Below are positions 36,051 through 46,863 of a stretch of 64,000 bases of DNA, in pieces (position 1 is the first letter of the stretch; the number at the start of each line of letters is the position of its first letter). The position numbers and the translations under genes are program-made. The notes under the pieces were generated by a model. The model made no database searches, was not told where the DNA came from, and saw only the letters and a program-made list of their open reading frames with translations. Source of the stretch: Linanthus parryae (taxonomy: Eukaryota; Streptophyta; Magnoliopsida; Ericales; Polemoniaceae); contig JALGPY010000003.1 of the NCBI GenBank assembly GCA_023055425.1, positions 76,979,491 to 77,043,490 on the forward strand, in the 5' to 3' direction.

Positions 36051-37689
36051 TTGGAATTCTACAAAAGGAAAATACGCAAGTTTTAGTATTTGTGAATTTT
36101 TGACTATATTCAATAATGACTAGTTTATCAAATATAGCTCCCACTATTTTTCTACAGATTAATAACCCTCAAGATATTAATGCGGAAAATATCCTTATAT
36201 TTTCTAGTGGGCCAAGATCCATGTTTCATCTCCTTATGAGCTTGCTTTGGCAAGTCACCCATAATTTGACTACTTTAGGTAGGAACAATTCCAATTGCAT
36301 CCCTTATGCAACTCTTGGTTCAATTGGACAAATAACTCCTTATTTATCCATCTATATGGATAATCCCAATTGATTGCATCTAGGTTTCCTTTATCATATT
36401 AATAGCCTAGTTGTGTTCAACCTCATTTTTTAAACAATTTCACATTACTAGCTTGTGCCATCGCATTCCATCATTATGAACCAAGTCGCCATGCTTTGGC
36501 ACGCACGATCTTGATAACTAATGATGATAATGAGTGTTTAAATAACGATAAGGCAAGAACACAATATTTGAATTTTGAGGGATTTTTAAATTCAATTTTA
36601 ATTGTTTTGTTGATCAATATCAACTAATCTATCTATTTGAGTTTGGGCACAACTCCAAATAATAGATCCGGGTTTTCTAATTATCTTATTATCCTAATTG
36701 CATGCATCATCCATACACCAACCACAAAATAATAAGACAATAAAGTAAACAACCACAAAGCATAAATAAAACGTGATGTGGATGGAATTATCTATTAAAC
36801 CTAAAAGCAAACACATCTCCATGCGTCTTGGTCTTTTGGTCCATCCTTCATTGTCATGTGGAATGCTCCATGCTCCATGCTCCATCTTTTGTGGCTCCTT
36901 TTGGCTTTGGGCTTCTTTTCTTCAATCTTGGCTAACAATCTACTTTATCTAGCACTAGCTAACTTCTATACTAAATAAAATAAATCTCACAAGTTGAGAA
37001 AAAAATGGCTCGCAGGCCATAAAACCCTAATTAATTATTACAATTAATTGATCAGCTCTCAGGCCGTAAACCAAACCACAAAATTAAACATCCACATCAA
37101 ATCACATCCTAAGGCCATATCCAATCACCATGCGATTTGCACATAAACAGTTAAAATCCAATTTTAACGCGCTTGGTCAATTTTAATTGATTTTAGGATT
37201 TCTAGGGTTAAAACGGTCCATGGGCCCAACAATCAAATTGCTCGGGCCCAAAAAGGTGAACCGCAAGGCCCTAGGGCCGGCCGGCCCCTAGCCCACGCGG
37301 CTAGGCCGGGGGCTAGGGCTGCCCCGGACCCTAGGGCGGCCAAGGTTTGGGCGGCAAGCAAGAGGGGCGGTCCCTCTAGGGGGGCGAACTTCTATAGGGA
37401 GTTGTTTCCAAAACAACTCCCTTGCTTGGTGCCCAAGTTTGGTTGTTTCCTTGTTTTGGAAGAACTCCTTCTTCTCCAAGGATGCCCAAACCCTAGATCT
37501 AAGATCCTAAAATTTCTGAAACTCACTAATTCATGCATCCAATACAAAAATTAGATCTTGTTATGATAGATTCTTGACAAATTGCATCCCATGCTTGATT
37601 TGTCTTGTTTTACGCGATAAACAATCAATTTAAGGTGTAAAACTATCAAAACGTAACACATAAACCACGTTTATGCTCTACGACCTGTG
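36051..37689 (-). other. Untranslated leader of element C with a GC-rich palindromic core
   Basis: A 1.6-kb leader between primer site and gag. Mostly AT-rich with no ORF. 37259-37335 is very GC-rich with overlapping GGCCGGCC, CCCTAGGG and CTAGGCC/GGCCTAG-like palindromes, likely to fold strongly in RNA. Such structures are common in retroelement leaders near packaging signals. Confidence 0.6.
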
Positions 37690-37701
37690 GCTATGATACC
37701 A
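37690..37701 (-). other. Primer binding site of element C (tRNA-iMet)
   Basis: Minus-strand TGGTATCATAGC, one base beyond the LTR end; one mismatch to the canonical TGGTATCAGAGC. Confidence 0.9.
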
Positions 37702-37702
37702 C

Positions 37703-39128
37703 TGTAGGGTTTTGATTCATGGATGCGCAACAGAAACAATAATTAACCATGCAAAGCCCTCCAAGGATCACAAGCCAAGATACATAACGATGGTAAAGGA
37801 AGAAATCAATAACACACCTTAGGGTTCTCCTTTGATGACTTCAAACGCGAATTGTATCACGTTCTCTATAGTTGATCCACGCCTAGAATTGATTTCTAGA
37901 TCTCCCACTCCTTGGTGCTAGCCTGGAAAGAGGAAGAGGAAGAAGAATCACGCAAAACGAGACGAACCAAAGGAGGTTTTGGCCTCCTTTGGGGCCGACG
38001 GGGACGGGCGGCGGGCTAGGGGAGCGGCGGCTCCTCTAGATTGCTTGCTCTCTCTCCTTTTGTTCTCTCCCACTCAAGTTATGATCAATTATGAGCATAA
38101 GTGTGGGATGGAAGGAAGGAAGGTCCTTTATATAGTCCAACAAATCCCTGACAACTACCTAAAGGACTTATTCTAGTCCTACTAGAATTCAATTTAGTCT
38201 CTTCCTTGCAAATTAGTCCCTACTAAGTTTGCAAGGTTTTGCAAAGTGATCCTTCTAATTAATTAATCCAATTAATTAATTCCCAAATCTAGTTCAACTC
38301 TATCTAGCGTCTGACCCCATAGGTTCTATCTAGTTGGTAGCAACTATTTGCTAATATTGAGCGGTTTCTAGCAAAACATCCATTCTAGCCAACTAATAGA
38401 ATAGTCATCTTGACAACCTTTGTACAAGTAATTGTCTCATCCCTTTGTCTCTATGTCCGGATTGGACACGAGACATACAAGTCACACTCGTATTTCCAAT
38501 CCACAGTTTCTCGATCCATGGGAATAGCCTTATTCGTGCAAATAACATCAATATCCCATATTGATTTATTTGAGTCTGGCCAGACATTCTATAAGAACTA
38601 TCCCTCGAGTGGCCTAGGATATTTGCTCCCGTTATGTGGGAGGGACAAATTCTATCTACGTCCACTACGATCTCTAAGCTTGCTTCTTATTGTATCCAGT
38701 ACACGCATTTATAACTACCCAGTTACGGTGTAGCGTTTAACGCTTCCAAAATCACAATAATCCACAACTAGAATATCTAGTGACTTCAAATCTAAGGATG
38801 ACAATACCGTTGCACCGCGAGAAGCGCTTGTGACTCAACATAACGTGTATGTAGCCTTCTCGGAGATGGGTCAATCCAGTGCGTCATTACCCTTAATGCA
38901 CACCCATGTGTTGGATCATGATATCTCCATATCAATCCAACCCCATACTAGTCTATAGATGATTGTCCCATTAATCATTATACTGGACTAGGGATATTTA
39001 AGATAAGCAACACAATTGTAGATCTAAGGACTTCATTATATAAAAATATCCAATAAATAATAAATGAATTTCTAGCCACAAATAAATTCTTACTAAACTA
39101 GATTACCTCTAGGGCATCTATTCCAAAA
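37703..39128 (-). repeat. 5' LTR of element C
   Basis: 1426 bp, TGTAGGGTTTTG...TATTCCAAAA in plus-strand view; the terminal CA has mutated to AA. It aligns with 30667-32086 at about 95% by eye. Confidence 0.94.
38126..38135 (-). promoter_or_regulatory. TATA box of element C 5' LTR
   Basis: Minus-strand CTATATAAAG, conserved in both LTRs. Transcription would run leftward through the GC-rich R/U5 segment (38000-38040) into the leader. Confidence 0.65.
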
Positions 39129-40385
39129 TCAACATGTAAATTGATATGGTCGATGTGAGGACGCAGTCTACAATCTGTTAGAGAGAAATGTGCTCTCTTG
39201 AATATGTCTAATTATATTTGGCCAATTGATATTAGAACAAGTGAACTTGCATCATTTAATTCAAGAAATGACCATCATTTGTGGAGATGGGCATTGTGAT
39301 ATCTACTGTTTTGGTCCGTACAACAAGGAGAAATGTAAGTTTGTTATATGATGCTTTTATCATGAACAAGAAATGTCATATTTGTTGTACATGTATGTGG
39401 TATTGGTATATATGACATACAAGTTAAGTGCGTTTTTGCTAAAAACAATACTATTGTTCTGAATTTAGTATTGTGGTGTATGCATGCAGATTAAAATGAG
39501 CGCGCTCAAAGAGAAACATGGATCCATGAAAATGATGAAAATGTTCAAATAAAAATAAATGTCCATAGTCCCTATATTTGGGATGGGGTTTTGTAAAAGC
39601 CCTTGATGAATGATCCATAGTCCCGGTTGGGGTGGAGTTTTGTGAACACTCTTGATGGATAATAGTTCATAGTCCCAATTGGGGTGGGGTTTGTAAAAAC
39701 TCTTGATGAACGTAATAGATGTGCATGGTATGTAAATATGTTGATGCTTAAAAAAATACATCGAGGGAATGAGCTGAGCCTAAAAAATAGAGTGACCATA
39801 CTGGATACTCAACCTCTTTGATTGGAGATCCCATGAATGAAGTTCAATGAGATCAATGAAACTGGTTCGAGCTCGTAAAGCACTATTATGTTGAGGGGAA
39901 TCCCTAGTCTCATTCTATGGTAAGTGCTTAGCTGTGATGGGAAGGATGAGTTAAACTCTTAATGGGTCCAAGGCAGAAATTCTGCAGGGTGTTGGTCACA
40001 GAACACCCTTGGAGGTCCACCTATATGAGTATGGCATTGGGGTCGCTGCTGTGGAGGCTTAAGCAACTTCCTGAAGATACTCATGAAAGATACACGTGCG
40101 CATGACCGTAACACGCCACCCCGACATAACTCCTACTTTGCCCATATTGTGTGTGTAGTATGCCGAAATCTGAATATAAGGACAAAGTTCAAGACATAGT
40201 TCACTCATGTACTTTCAAATGGAGATGTACCAACACTAAGTGTAGGTTTAAGTCGAAAGACACATATACCGAATGTACAATAAACACACTCGGTATATTT
40301 TATATATTTTATATATTTTATATATATCTTGAATTTTTTGGGGATTGATATAAAAATTCAATATATATATATATATTAAATTAAT
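39129..40385. other. Interior of the L-bounded insert, right part
   Basis: 1.26 kb without a recognisable gene. 39563-39713 holds three tandem units of about 52 bp (CCATAGTCCC...TTGATGAA). 40300-40380 is a TATAT-rich low-complexity tract directly before repeat L'. An open frame at 40151-40348 with a CX-rich start has no known domain. Confidence 0.5.
39563..39713. repeat. Three 52-bp tandem units
   Basis: Units start at 39563, 39615 and 39667, each reading CATAGTCCC...GGGTGG(A/G)GTTTTGT...CTTGATGAA with substitutions. Confidence 0.85.
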
Positions 40386-40966
40386 TATAGTTTGGGGGTT
40401 TCCATGTAAATAAGAGTTTAAAGCACATTTTTTTTCACCTAGTCTTGCTACTTCGGTTGAGAATTTCAAGCAAACTATGTGGACTTTATCCATCTTATCT
40501 TCTACTATTTCTAAGGTTAGTTTCCATAATTTTAGCAACTATTTCCTATATAAATACCTATGTTTAACGTTGAGTGTAGAGGAGTAGTGAGAGTGATGTT
40601 TTTCAATATAAAGGAGAGTATGACAATGCTCTAAAAGAACATCTCCAAAATATTCTCCCTATTTTATTACTCTTATACACATATGTAAGTTCGCTATTTT
40701 CTGAGTGTTGGGTAATACGGAGTTCGTGGAACCTACTACGCTGCACCGGAACGGTTCTGAAGGTCTTTGTATCCTTGAAGCGGATTGTGGGAACCCCGTG
40801 CGTAAGGGACAAATCTTCTCTAAGGTTAGCAAGGATTGAATTCCTTGCGCCTTGACCACTAATCAAAGGCTATCTCTAAACCCTCCCTTAAAGTTTGCAC
40901 GCTTGATTTATTTAATTATATTACTCTGATTAATTTATTGGCATATGCTATGAATATTTTTCCAAC
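40386..40966. repeat. Direct repeat L' (right)
   Basis: Partner of 29943-30522 in the same orientation. Both contain the block CGGAGTTCGTGGAACCTA and end (C/A)CAAC. Confidence 0.72.
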
Positions 40967-40967
40967 T

Positions 40968-41035
40968 TCTCACCCGTCCCACGTTCTCTACTATGGCAAC
41001 AACTTCTCCTTTCATATCTCGGGCGGCCGCTTAAA
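40968..41035. repeat. 68-bp flanking repeat, right copy
   Basis: Direct copy of 29874-29941 (5 mismatches, no gaps), starting one base after repeat L'. Confidence 0.9.
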
Positions 41036-41574
41036 ATCATAGTTTCTACTCAAAGCGACACCGATTCGGTCCTACTGCTTCGTCGTCAGAGCTTCTCGGA
41101 CCTCCACCCACCACAAGTTGCGAACCATTTTCGCTATAGTACTTCAGCTACCCCTCTTGTCAGTGAATTCGAGAGGGTTGGCGTCAATTTGGATAAATAT
41201 TGAGTTTTGATCAAGAGAGTCTTTCGAGTGGCTATGTTGGTTTTCAACGATTTTTGTTCAATTTCTGGCGCTATACCCATGTTTTGTTCAATTCTATCAC
41301 GAAGACATTGTTAGTTGTTGAAAATTTGTCTTTGCTTCGTTCAATAACCTTTAATTCTCTCTCTCCATCTCGTACCCTCTTTGTTCTTTAAGTGAAACCC
41401 ACACATTCCAAACAAGAATTGACCCTAGAGCAAATCGACCACCTCTTTGTTGAGTAAATTGACTGCCTCCTTAGATCAGCAGCACAATCGATTCACCATG
41501 CTCACACTCCCTTCGACTCCCGAATCTCTCTTATTCCAATCGACCCACTAATCTAGATCAAGACATCCATCTTA

Positions 41575-41623
<49 letters not shown>

Positions 41624-41889
41624 TTTCAATATAAGAATCCACCATTTTCTCTCATTCAGATAGACCGATAGAGAAGGAGAGGGATCGGTTTGTTGGAAGG
41701 CGAGTGTTCGATGAATGGTGAAAGAGAGAGAGAGAGAGTGGGAGAGAGAGCGAGACAGAGGGAGAGACAGAAGGGGTAGGCAGATAGGGTTAGAAATGTG
41801 AGGGGAAGGAGAAGAGACTATTTATGGTGGTTATCTACTGCAAAGATAGGGACAAAATTATCTTTTTAATGGTTTCGTTAGGTTTGTCA
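41036..41889. other. MULE right interior
   Basis: No recognised gene. Contains a (CT)n(CA)n microsatellite at about 41579-41622 and a GA-rich tract at 41720-41770. A short open frame at 41200-41391 is unassigned. Confidence 0.5.
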
Positions 41890-41980
41890 GTTAGCAAGGG
41901 TGCAAAGTGGAATTGTTCAAACGTCAGGAGAGTAAAGTGGAATTTCATCAAAAGATAGGGGTGGAAATTGTCTTTTACCC
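41890..41980. repeat. Right terminal inverted repeat of the MULE
   Basis: Reverse complement begins GGGTAAAAGACAATTTCC and matches 28763 onward. Followed by the TAAAAATAA target duplication. Confidence 0.88.
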
Positions 41981-42274
41981 TAAAAATAACTAATACATAT
42001 AATGTAATAAACTCATTTTACTAATTTTAATTTTTTAGCTACTATAAGTCATCACGCCCATCCCAAATCCTTCATATCTGAAACTACATCTATATTCATG
42101 TGTATCTATATTTTTTCAAAATTTATATCTGGTTTTACAAAAGGTCGCCTTCATAAGCAGGACAATTATTCATGCTGAAATCGTGGGAAAAAAACAAAAC
42201 AAACTACTAATACAACTAACTGATACACATAATGCATTAAAAATTATTATTTTGTTTTAACTAATATTCGAAAT

Positions 42275-43576
42275 TGAAAGTGTGAGTATGCAGATGTATA
42301 AGCAGCAAAGATACTCTAGAAGGGGGGGAGTTGAATAGAGTATGCCAACTTTTTGCAAAACTTTCTAGGAAGATGAAAACTTCTGCAAACAATGAAGTTC
42401 AAGGCCTTGAAAGCTAGTTCAAGCCTTTGAAGTAGATGCAGTAAGTTTAGAGCAAGTATGCCTTTTTCAAGGCCTTGAAAAAAAGTTCAAACCCCTGAAA
42501 AATAAACAGTTTTTGTGTGCTGCAAAAGCTATGGAAGTAAATGAACTGGAAATGCAGAAGACAGGTGATTTATAGAGTTCAGTCCACTTGGACCTACATC
42601 TCTACCTCAAAGATTAGATCCCTGCAGGATTTTCAACTCGATTCTTATTAATCAAAAGCTAAGCCCTAGAACTCAAGCACAGAGAGTTCCCTTACTCTGT
42701 TACAGCTTGTGGTTTTCCCTAACCTGTCTAGTACCTGCTCTAGCTAACTGATTAAATAAGAACTCTCTATTGTTCACTTTATAAAATCCTTGAGAATAGA
42801 TGTAGAAATAATACATAAATGATCTACCAATATAGCTCTATACAGAAGAACACTTAAGAATAGAAAACTGCAGTGAAATGCAGTGAACTTCTGTGAATGG
42901 ATTGGAAGAATGAAGAGCTTCTTTGATGCTTGTCAATCCAGAATTATTTCTCTGTTTTTTCCCATTGAGTGTTGTCTTATTTTTTCTTTGAATTTGAGCT
43001 CTATTTATACTTCATACAGCTTTGCAAATCTCTCCGGATTTTCAGCAACAACCTTCCTATTTAGTAGGCAACAGAGTTTGAATACTTTGAAATCTTCTCC
43101 AGCGGTTGAATGATCACAATCTTGTTGTAATATTTCATTTAAGCACCATGAGAAGCTGTCATACACGTCTGATTGATCACAGGATCAAAGTGTCCAAGTA
43201 TTTCCAAATCTGCAGCAATTCAGTTTAGGAAATAATCCTGCAAAACATAGAAACAAAATTTCCTGCATTATAATGGTCAAACAGATGATATTTTAAGATT
43301 AAAAATATGTTATAACAATTTTTCTTTCATTATTTAATATCGGAGAATCAAACATATGAAAGAGAGAGAGTAAATTAATTCAGAGAGTTTGCAGAAAACT
43401 CCCCCTGAGAATGTGCATTCAGGTTCAAGCAGTTTCAAGGCTTTAAATCCTGTTTCAAGGCCTTGATAATAGCTGAACTATTTTGAAGCCTCTGAGACTG
43501 ATTCAAGGCTCTGAAATTTGGTTAAAGGCCTTGAAATAGCCAAGCTATTTCAAGTCTTGCACAACCTGATCTTTCA
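42275..43576 (-). repeat. Solo LTR of the SIRE-type family
   Basis: 1302 bp, homologous end to end with the LTRs of element A (same TGAAAG start, G-run block, CAAGGCCTTG sites at 42400, 42468 and 43456, TATA at 43011-43020). No internal sequence adjoins. Flanks are GAAAT (42270-42274) and TAAAT (43577-43581), a 5-bp target duplication with one later change. This is the product expected from LTR-LTR recombination. Confidence 0.88.
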
Positions 43577-43581
43577 TAAAT

Positions 43582-44574
43582 CATCATGACCATTAATTTG
43601 TTCTTACTAATAGCCTAAATTATTACAGTCATCCCTTCAACTTCCCGAACAGTTAATCTTTCTTTTCATTCTCATCATATACTCTCAGAAAAGAGACTTC
43701 CTGCCTTCTCTGGGTTGCAACGATTCTTTTCAAACACAGGTCTTTTCCTTGCCAAGCGACGTGTCCAACTATACTCACATTCGGAAATCGTCTTTATCGT
43801 TCTGTTCGTTGTTTCAACTACGGTGTGTTTGTTTCCATCGGCCACATCTTCTTCCTATTATGTAAGTATCCTCCTCTTCTCAACTCTTTCAAATCATTCT
43901 TACTGGTTTCACCAATTCAGATGTTGTACTTTCAATTTCGTGTATAAGTTGGTGCTATTTCTTGTTTTAGCCATATGTATGTAATCTATGAAACATACAA
44001 CTAGGAGCAAATATGAAAAACATAGGTATTATTTTTTATGTACTTCCAATTTCATGTACAACTAGGTAGTATTTTCCGATTTTGCACTGATAAATTACGA
44101 ATCCTGATTCTATGCCTTTTTTCAAAATATTTGACCTTTCCATCCTCTGAAATTGTCGGAGCAAACTTCATTTTCTTTGGTTCCTCCTCATATAACCTAT
44201 TTTGTGAAATATACTCTCCAAATTAATCAACCTTCAAAGTTTGTGAACATGGTTGCTTCCCACTATCGACTTTAACCTCCAGTATGCTCTATTATTGTTG
44301 ACTTTCTGTACCAATTCGTTATCGCATCATGCCTTGATTCTTTTTAATCCTCCCTCAAAGATGCGCAACAAGTGTTATGTTATGTATTATAATTGCGTGT
44401 ACATTTTCCACGAGATGTTACTTGGTATTTGTTAAAACATGCTTTCGTCGAAATATCTTCTTTCCGAAGTAATTGAAATGCAAACATAATTTTCTGCTAT
44501 AAAAATCTAATTCGTAACGTTTTTTTAGAATTTATGCATCTTGATGAGTAATTTGGTACTAAACCCTTCTTTGA
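43582..44574. other. Unassigned AT-rich sequence
   Basis: No gene is recognised. Short frames (43715-43984, 44038-44226, 44253-44435) are hydrophobic, low-complexity and probably fortuitous. Confidence 0.3.
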
Positions 44575-44865
44575 TTGTTTTGTCTATTATTGGAGGAAGT
44601 TGGGCCATTATTTGTTAAACTCATGTGTTTGAGCTTATCATGCAGTACTCTTGTTGATTGTAGTGCTTTTCTACCACTGTCAATCCTTTCAATGGAACAT
44701 TTTGAGAAAAAGCTTTCCAGCACTGATAAGATTACCAGTCCTATGATACCACTAGCCATGTCTCCAAAGAGATCTCCAATCTACATTTTCGAATTTGACG
44801 ATGATTCAAGCAGTGTCAAGTCCCTCTCCCAGTGCTCCTCAAATATAACGTCAAAGAAGAGCTAA
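44575..44865 (+). CDS. Unrecognised ORF, possible host exon
   Basis: An open frame whose last 50 codons (from about 44695) look coding: MEHFEKK, then SPKRSPIYIFEFDDDSS and a Ser-rich end. It stops at TAA 44863. The same frame reopens at 44881 after two more stops, so an intron or decay separates the two parts. The family is unknown. Confidence 0.3.
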   Translation: MFCLLLEEVGPLFVKLMCLSLSCSTLVDCSAFLPLSILSMEHFEKKLSSTDKITSPMIPLAMSPKRSPIYIFEFDDDSSSVKSLSQCSSNITSKKS

Positions 44866-45382
44866 AATATCTAGGAATAGACCAGCCTCATACGAGAGGA
44901 TATTAAAAAAAGTCTACATGCATGTCGTCCGAAGAAAATTAGGTTCTACCAAGACAGAAACATTAAAGTGCCTATTGAAGTGCATGAAGGAACAGATGAA
45001 TATGCTTCTCCAATAGAAAAACCCCACAAAGGAGAAGCACCATCATCTGGAACAATGCTTGCATACAACCAGAAACCAGCCAGAAGTTGATAGCTTGAAA
45101 ATGGAATTAGTTTGGGACATCTTTTTACCATTGGTTCTAACCCTGTGGAGGTTGATTTTGCCCATTTTTAGTCTGTTTTCCACTTGATACAAGATAAAGA
45201 CGTTGAGAGCATAACTGGTAGATTTGAGTAATTTCATGCATAATTGTGTTTGTTTGATATGATCGCGGGTACATGTTATTATGTGCAGGTAACAGGTACC
45301 AAGAAATGCATGGAATTGGCTTGGATCTAAAAGCAGCGTATCAAGGATTTGGAGCAGAAAGAGACGCAGAAAAGCTAAGTGG

Positions 45383-45714
45383 TGCGTTCAGACGCAGGAG
45401 CCCTGCGTTCAGACGCACAACGCTTGGCAGCAGAAGGAAGCAGAGGAAAAAGGCAGGAAAAAATGACAACTCTGTGCGTTCAGACGCACAAACTTGCGTT
45501 TGAACGCAGGACTTCAATTTCCAGAACTGTCAGTTTGGGCGAGGTCAACCACGAAGACCAAGGGGTGCGTTCAGACGCACGTGGTGCGTTCAGACGCACA
45601 AATCCAAGAAGCCAGAGAAAAGAGGTGAAAATGACGTAAGTACTGCATTCAGACGCAGGCGGTGTGCGTTCAGACGCACTGCGTTTAGACGCAGGGAAGC
45701 TGCGTTCGAACGCA
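45383..45714 (+). repeat. Array of ten TGCGTTCAGACGCA palindromic motifs
   Basis: Fourteen-base motifs start at 45383, 45404, 45475, 45495, 45566, 45585, 45644, 45665, 45680 and 45701. Six are exactly TGCGTTCAGACGCA; the others vary in the central four to six bases. The last, TGCGTTCGAACGCA, is a perfect palindrome. Spacing is irregular, often about 20 or 70-80 bp. Confidence 0.95.
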
Positions 45715-45798
45715 CAGCAGATTTCCAGAAGCTTCTAGGACGGGTTTTTACAGGGGTAGAACAGGAATTTCGGGCATCATGTTTAGACACTGTGGCAG

Positions 45799-45806
45799 TA
45801 TAAAAG
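45799..45806 (+). promoter_or_regulatory. TATA box of the Ty3 solo LTR
   Basis: TATAAAAG in a G/C-flanked context, 85 bp downstream of the last palindrome of the array, placing the array in U3. Confidence 0.6.
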
Positions 45807-46863
45807 AAGGTGTCCTAGCACATAATTAGGTTACAAAATCATCATCACAGCAACCAGTGCCAGAGCCGTCAGGATTGGAGCAGTTTTCAGTATTCAGCCA
45901 TAAACTCATTTGATCTTTCTTATTTCTTTTATGAAACATCGTTTTTCAATAATGTACGCTAGCTAAACCTTTTATCTAGGTTCTCGGTAAACCTAGGGTT
46001 TATGAATTCAGCAGCGTAGTTTGTTTGATGCTCAGATGCATGACTAGTTTGAAGTCTTAATACAGAATTGGATTGTTTATTATCTTTTCTTTGATTTTAT
46101 ATGCATGCATGAATGGCCTGATCACCCAGGAGTGTTATAGACAGGATCTGGTGCGCGAGAGTGGCCAGTGAGAGTTAGGAAGAGAAGACAAGATTTAATA
46201 CTCTATCTTGATGGACCGAGAGGTGAAAAGAATCAGGGGATTAGACAAGAAGCATTAGAGCAACTTCTAGACGTTTAGGGGGAGACCGAGAGGAGAGCCT
46301 GTAACCCTAGCAGACTTATAATGAACCTACAGATTTTGGAGGACCGAGAGGACCCGAGAATCTGCAGGGGAATGACAGGTGCATGAGACCAAGAGGAGAT
46401 TGCAACATTGGTATGCTGGCATAAACAAGACTGCTGTGTGTTTCTGAAATCAATTGAACTATACAAACTGAATAGTAACCCTAGGGGATCCTGGGACCTA
46501 GATCTTTAATCATCAACTTTTATAATTAGGAAAATTCCCAAAAAATTACTTCAAACAAAATAAGATTTTCTAATTACTGTTTTATTTACTGCAAACTAGT
46601 TTAACTAAACCACATCCCAACTTTCCTCCGTTTCATAACTTTGCATCTATTTCTGATTCTTACGAGTAAAACTCAAACTGTTCTCGTGTATTCGACAATC
46701 AGAGTCATAAATACATACTCTATATTACTTGATCGTACACTTGCGAAAAAGCAGATAGATTTACGTTTTCAGAAGTCTAGACTGCATTGCAAGCCAAACA
46801 AAGGCAACGATTCCAGGATGTGAAACTCCTACTCTTCCTCCTCCATCGATTCAGCGCAAATAA

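Larger units (their letters stand above)
30667..39128 (-). mobile_element. Ty1/copia retrotransposon (element C), nested, decayed
   Basis: An 8.46-kb element read on the minus strand. The LTRs of 1420 and 1426 bp start TGTTGGAATAGATGCCC in element orientation, the style of Angela/Tork-type copia LTRs. A primer site for tRNA-Met and a polypurine tract are present. The gag, protease, integrase, RT and RNase H order is complete, with only a few lesions: a stop in gag, a stop in the zinc knuckle, a frameshift at the protease-integrase junction and a TGA before RT. No clean target duplication is visible (GCAAT at left, ATCAA or TCAAC at right), so one flank may have changed after insertion. It interrupts the L-bounded insert of the MULE. 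Confidence 0.94.
28763..41980. mobile_element. Mutator-like element (13.2 kb with nested insertions)
   Basis: The left end GGGTAAAAGACACTTTCC and the inverse right end ...GTCTTTTACCC are terminal inverted repeats of about 90 bp with scattered mismatches. A perfect 9-bp target duplication TAAAAATAA lies at 28754-28762 and 41981-41989. Without the 11-kb insert (29943-40966) the element would be about 2.2 kb and has no transposase, so it was non-autonomous when it was hit. The interior near each end is pyrimidine-rich, as in many plant MULEs and Pack-MULEs. Confidence 0.9.
45088..46771 (+). repeat. Solo LTR, Ty3/gypsy (Tat/Athila-like)
   Basis: 1684 bp from TGATAGCTTG to CGTTTTCA with a perfect 5-bp target duplication GAAGT (45083-45087 and 46772-46776). 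The composition matches Tat/Athila-type LTRs: a TATA box, repeated ACCGAGAGG motifs between 46200 and 46400, and a 3' part with the TCGTGTATTCGACAATCAG segment. No primer site or coding DNA follows, so it is a solo LTR. It carries a remarkable palindrome array at 45383-45714. Confidence 0.85.
44881..46863 (+). pseudogene. Unrecognised reading frame split by a solo LTR
   Basis: The frame is open from 44881 to 45087. It is interrupted by the Ty3 solo LTR and its target duplication, and resumes in the same phase at 46777, ending at TAA 46863. Leaving out the LTR and one duplicate copy gives 98 uninterrupted codons, a Lys/Pro/Ser-rich product containing KKIRFYQDR, VPIEVHEG and ending in TPTLPPPSIQRK. 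The continuity suggests this was an exon when the element inserted. I cannot name the gene. Confidence 0.4.

Noticed and set aside
30662..39133. Target duplication for copia element C
   Set aside because: GCAAT on the left does not match the five bases after 39128; no confident duplication.
29943..40966. Ordinary LTR retrotransposon with LTRs L and L'
   Set aside because: No primer binding site or polypurine tract next to either repeat, no TG...CA pair on both copies, and a 68-bp rather than a 5-bp flanking duplication; kept only as direct repeats.
45383..45714. CRISPR-like array
   Set aside because: Regular short motifs with unlike spacers, but the motifs are 14 bp, spacing is irregular, and they lie in the U3 of a plant LTR.
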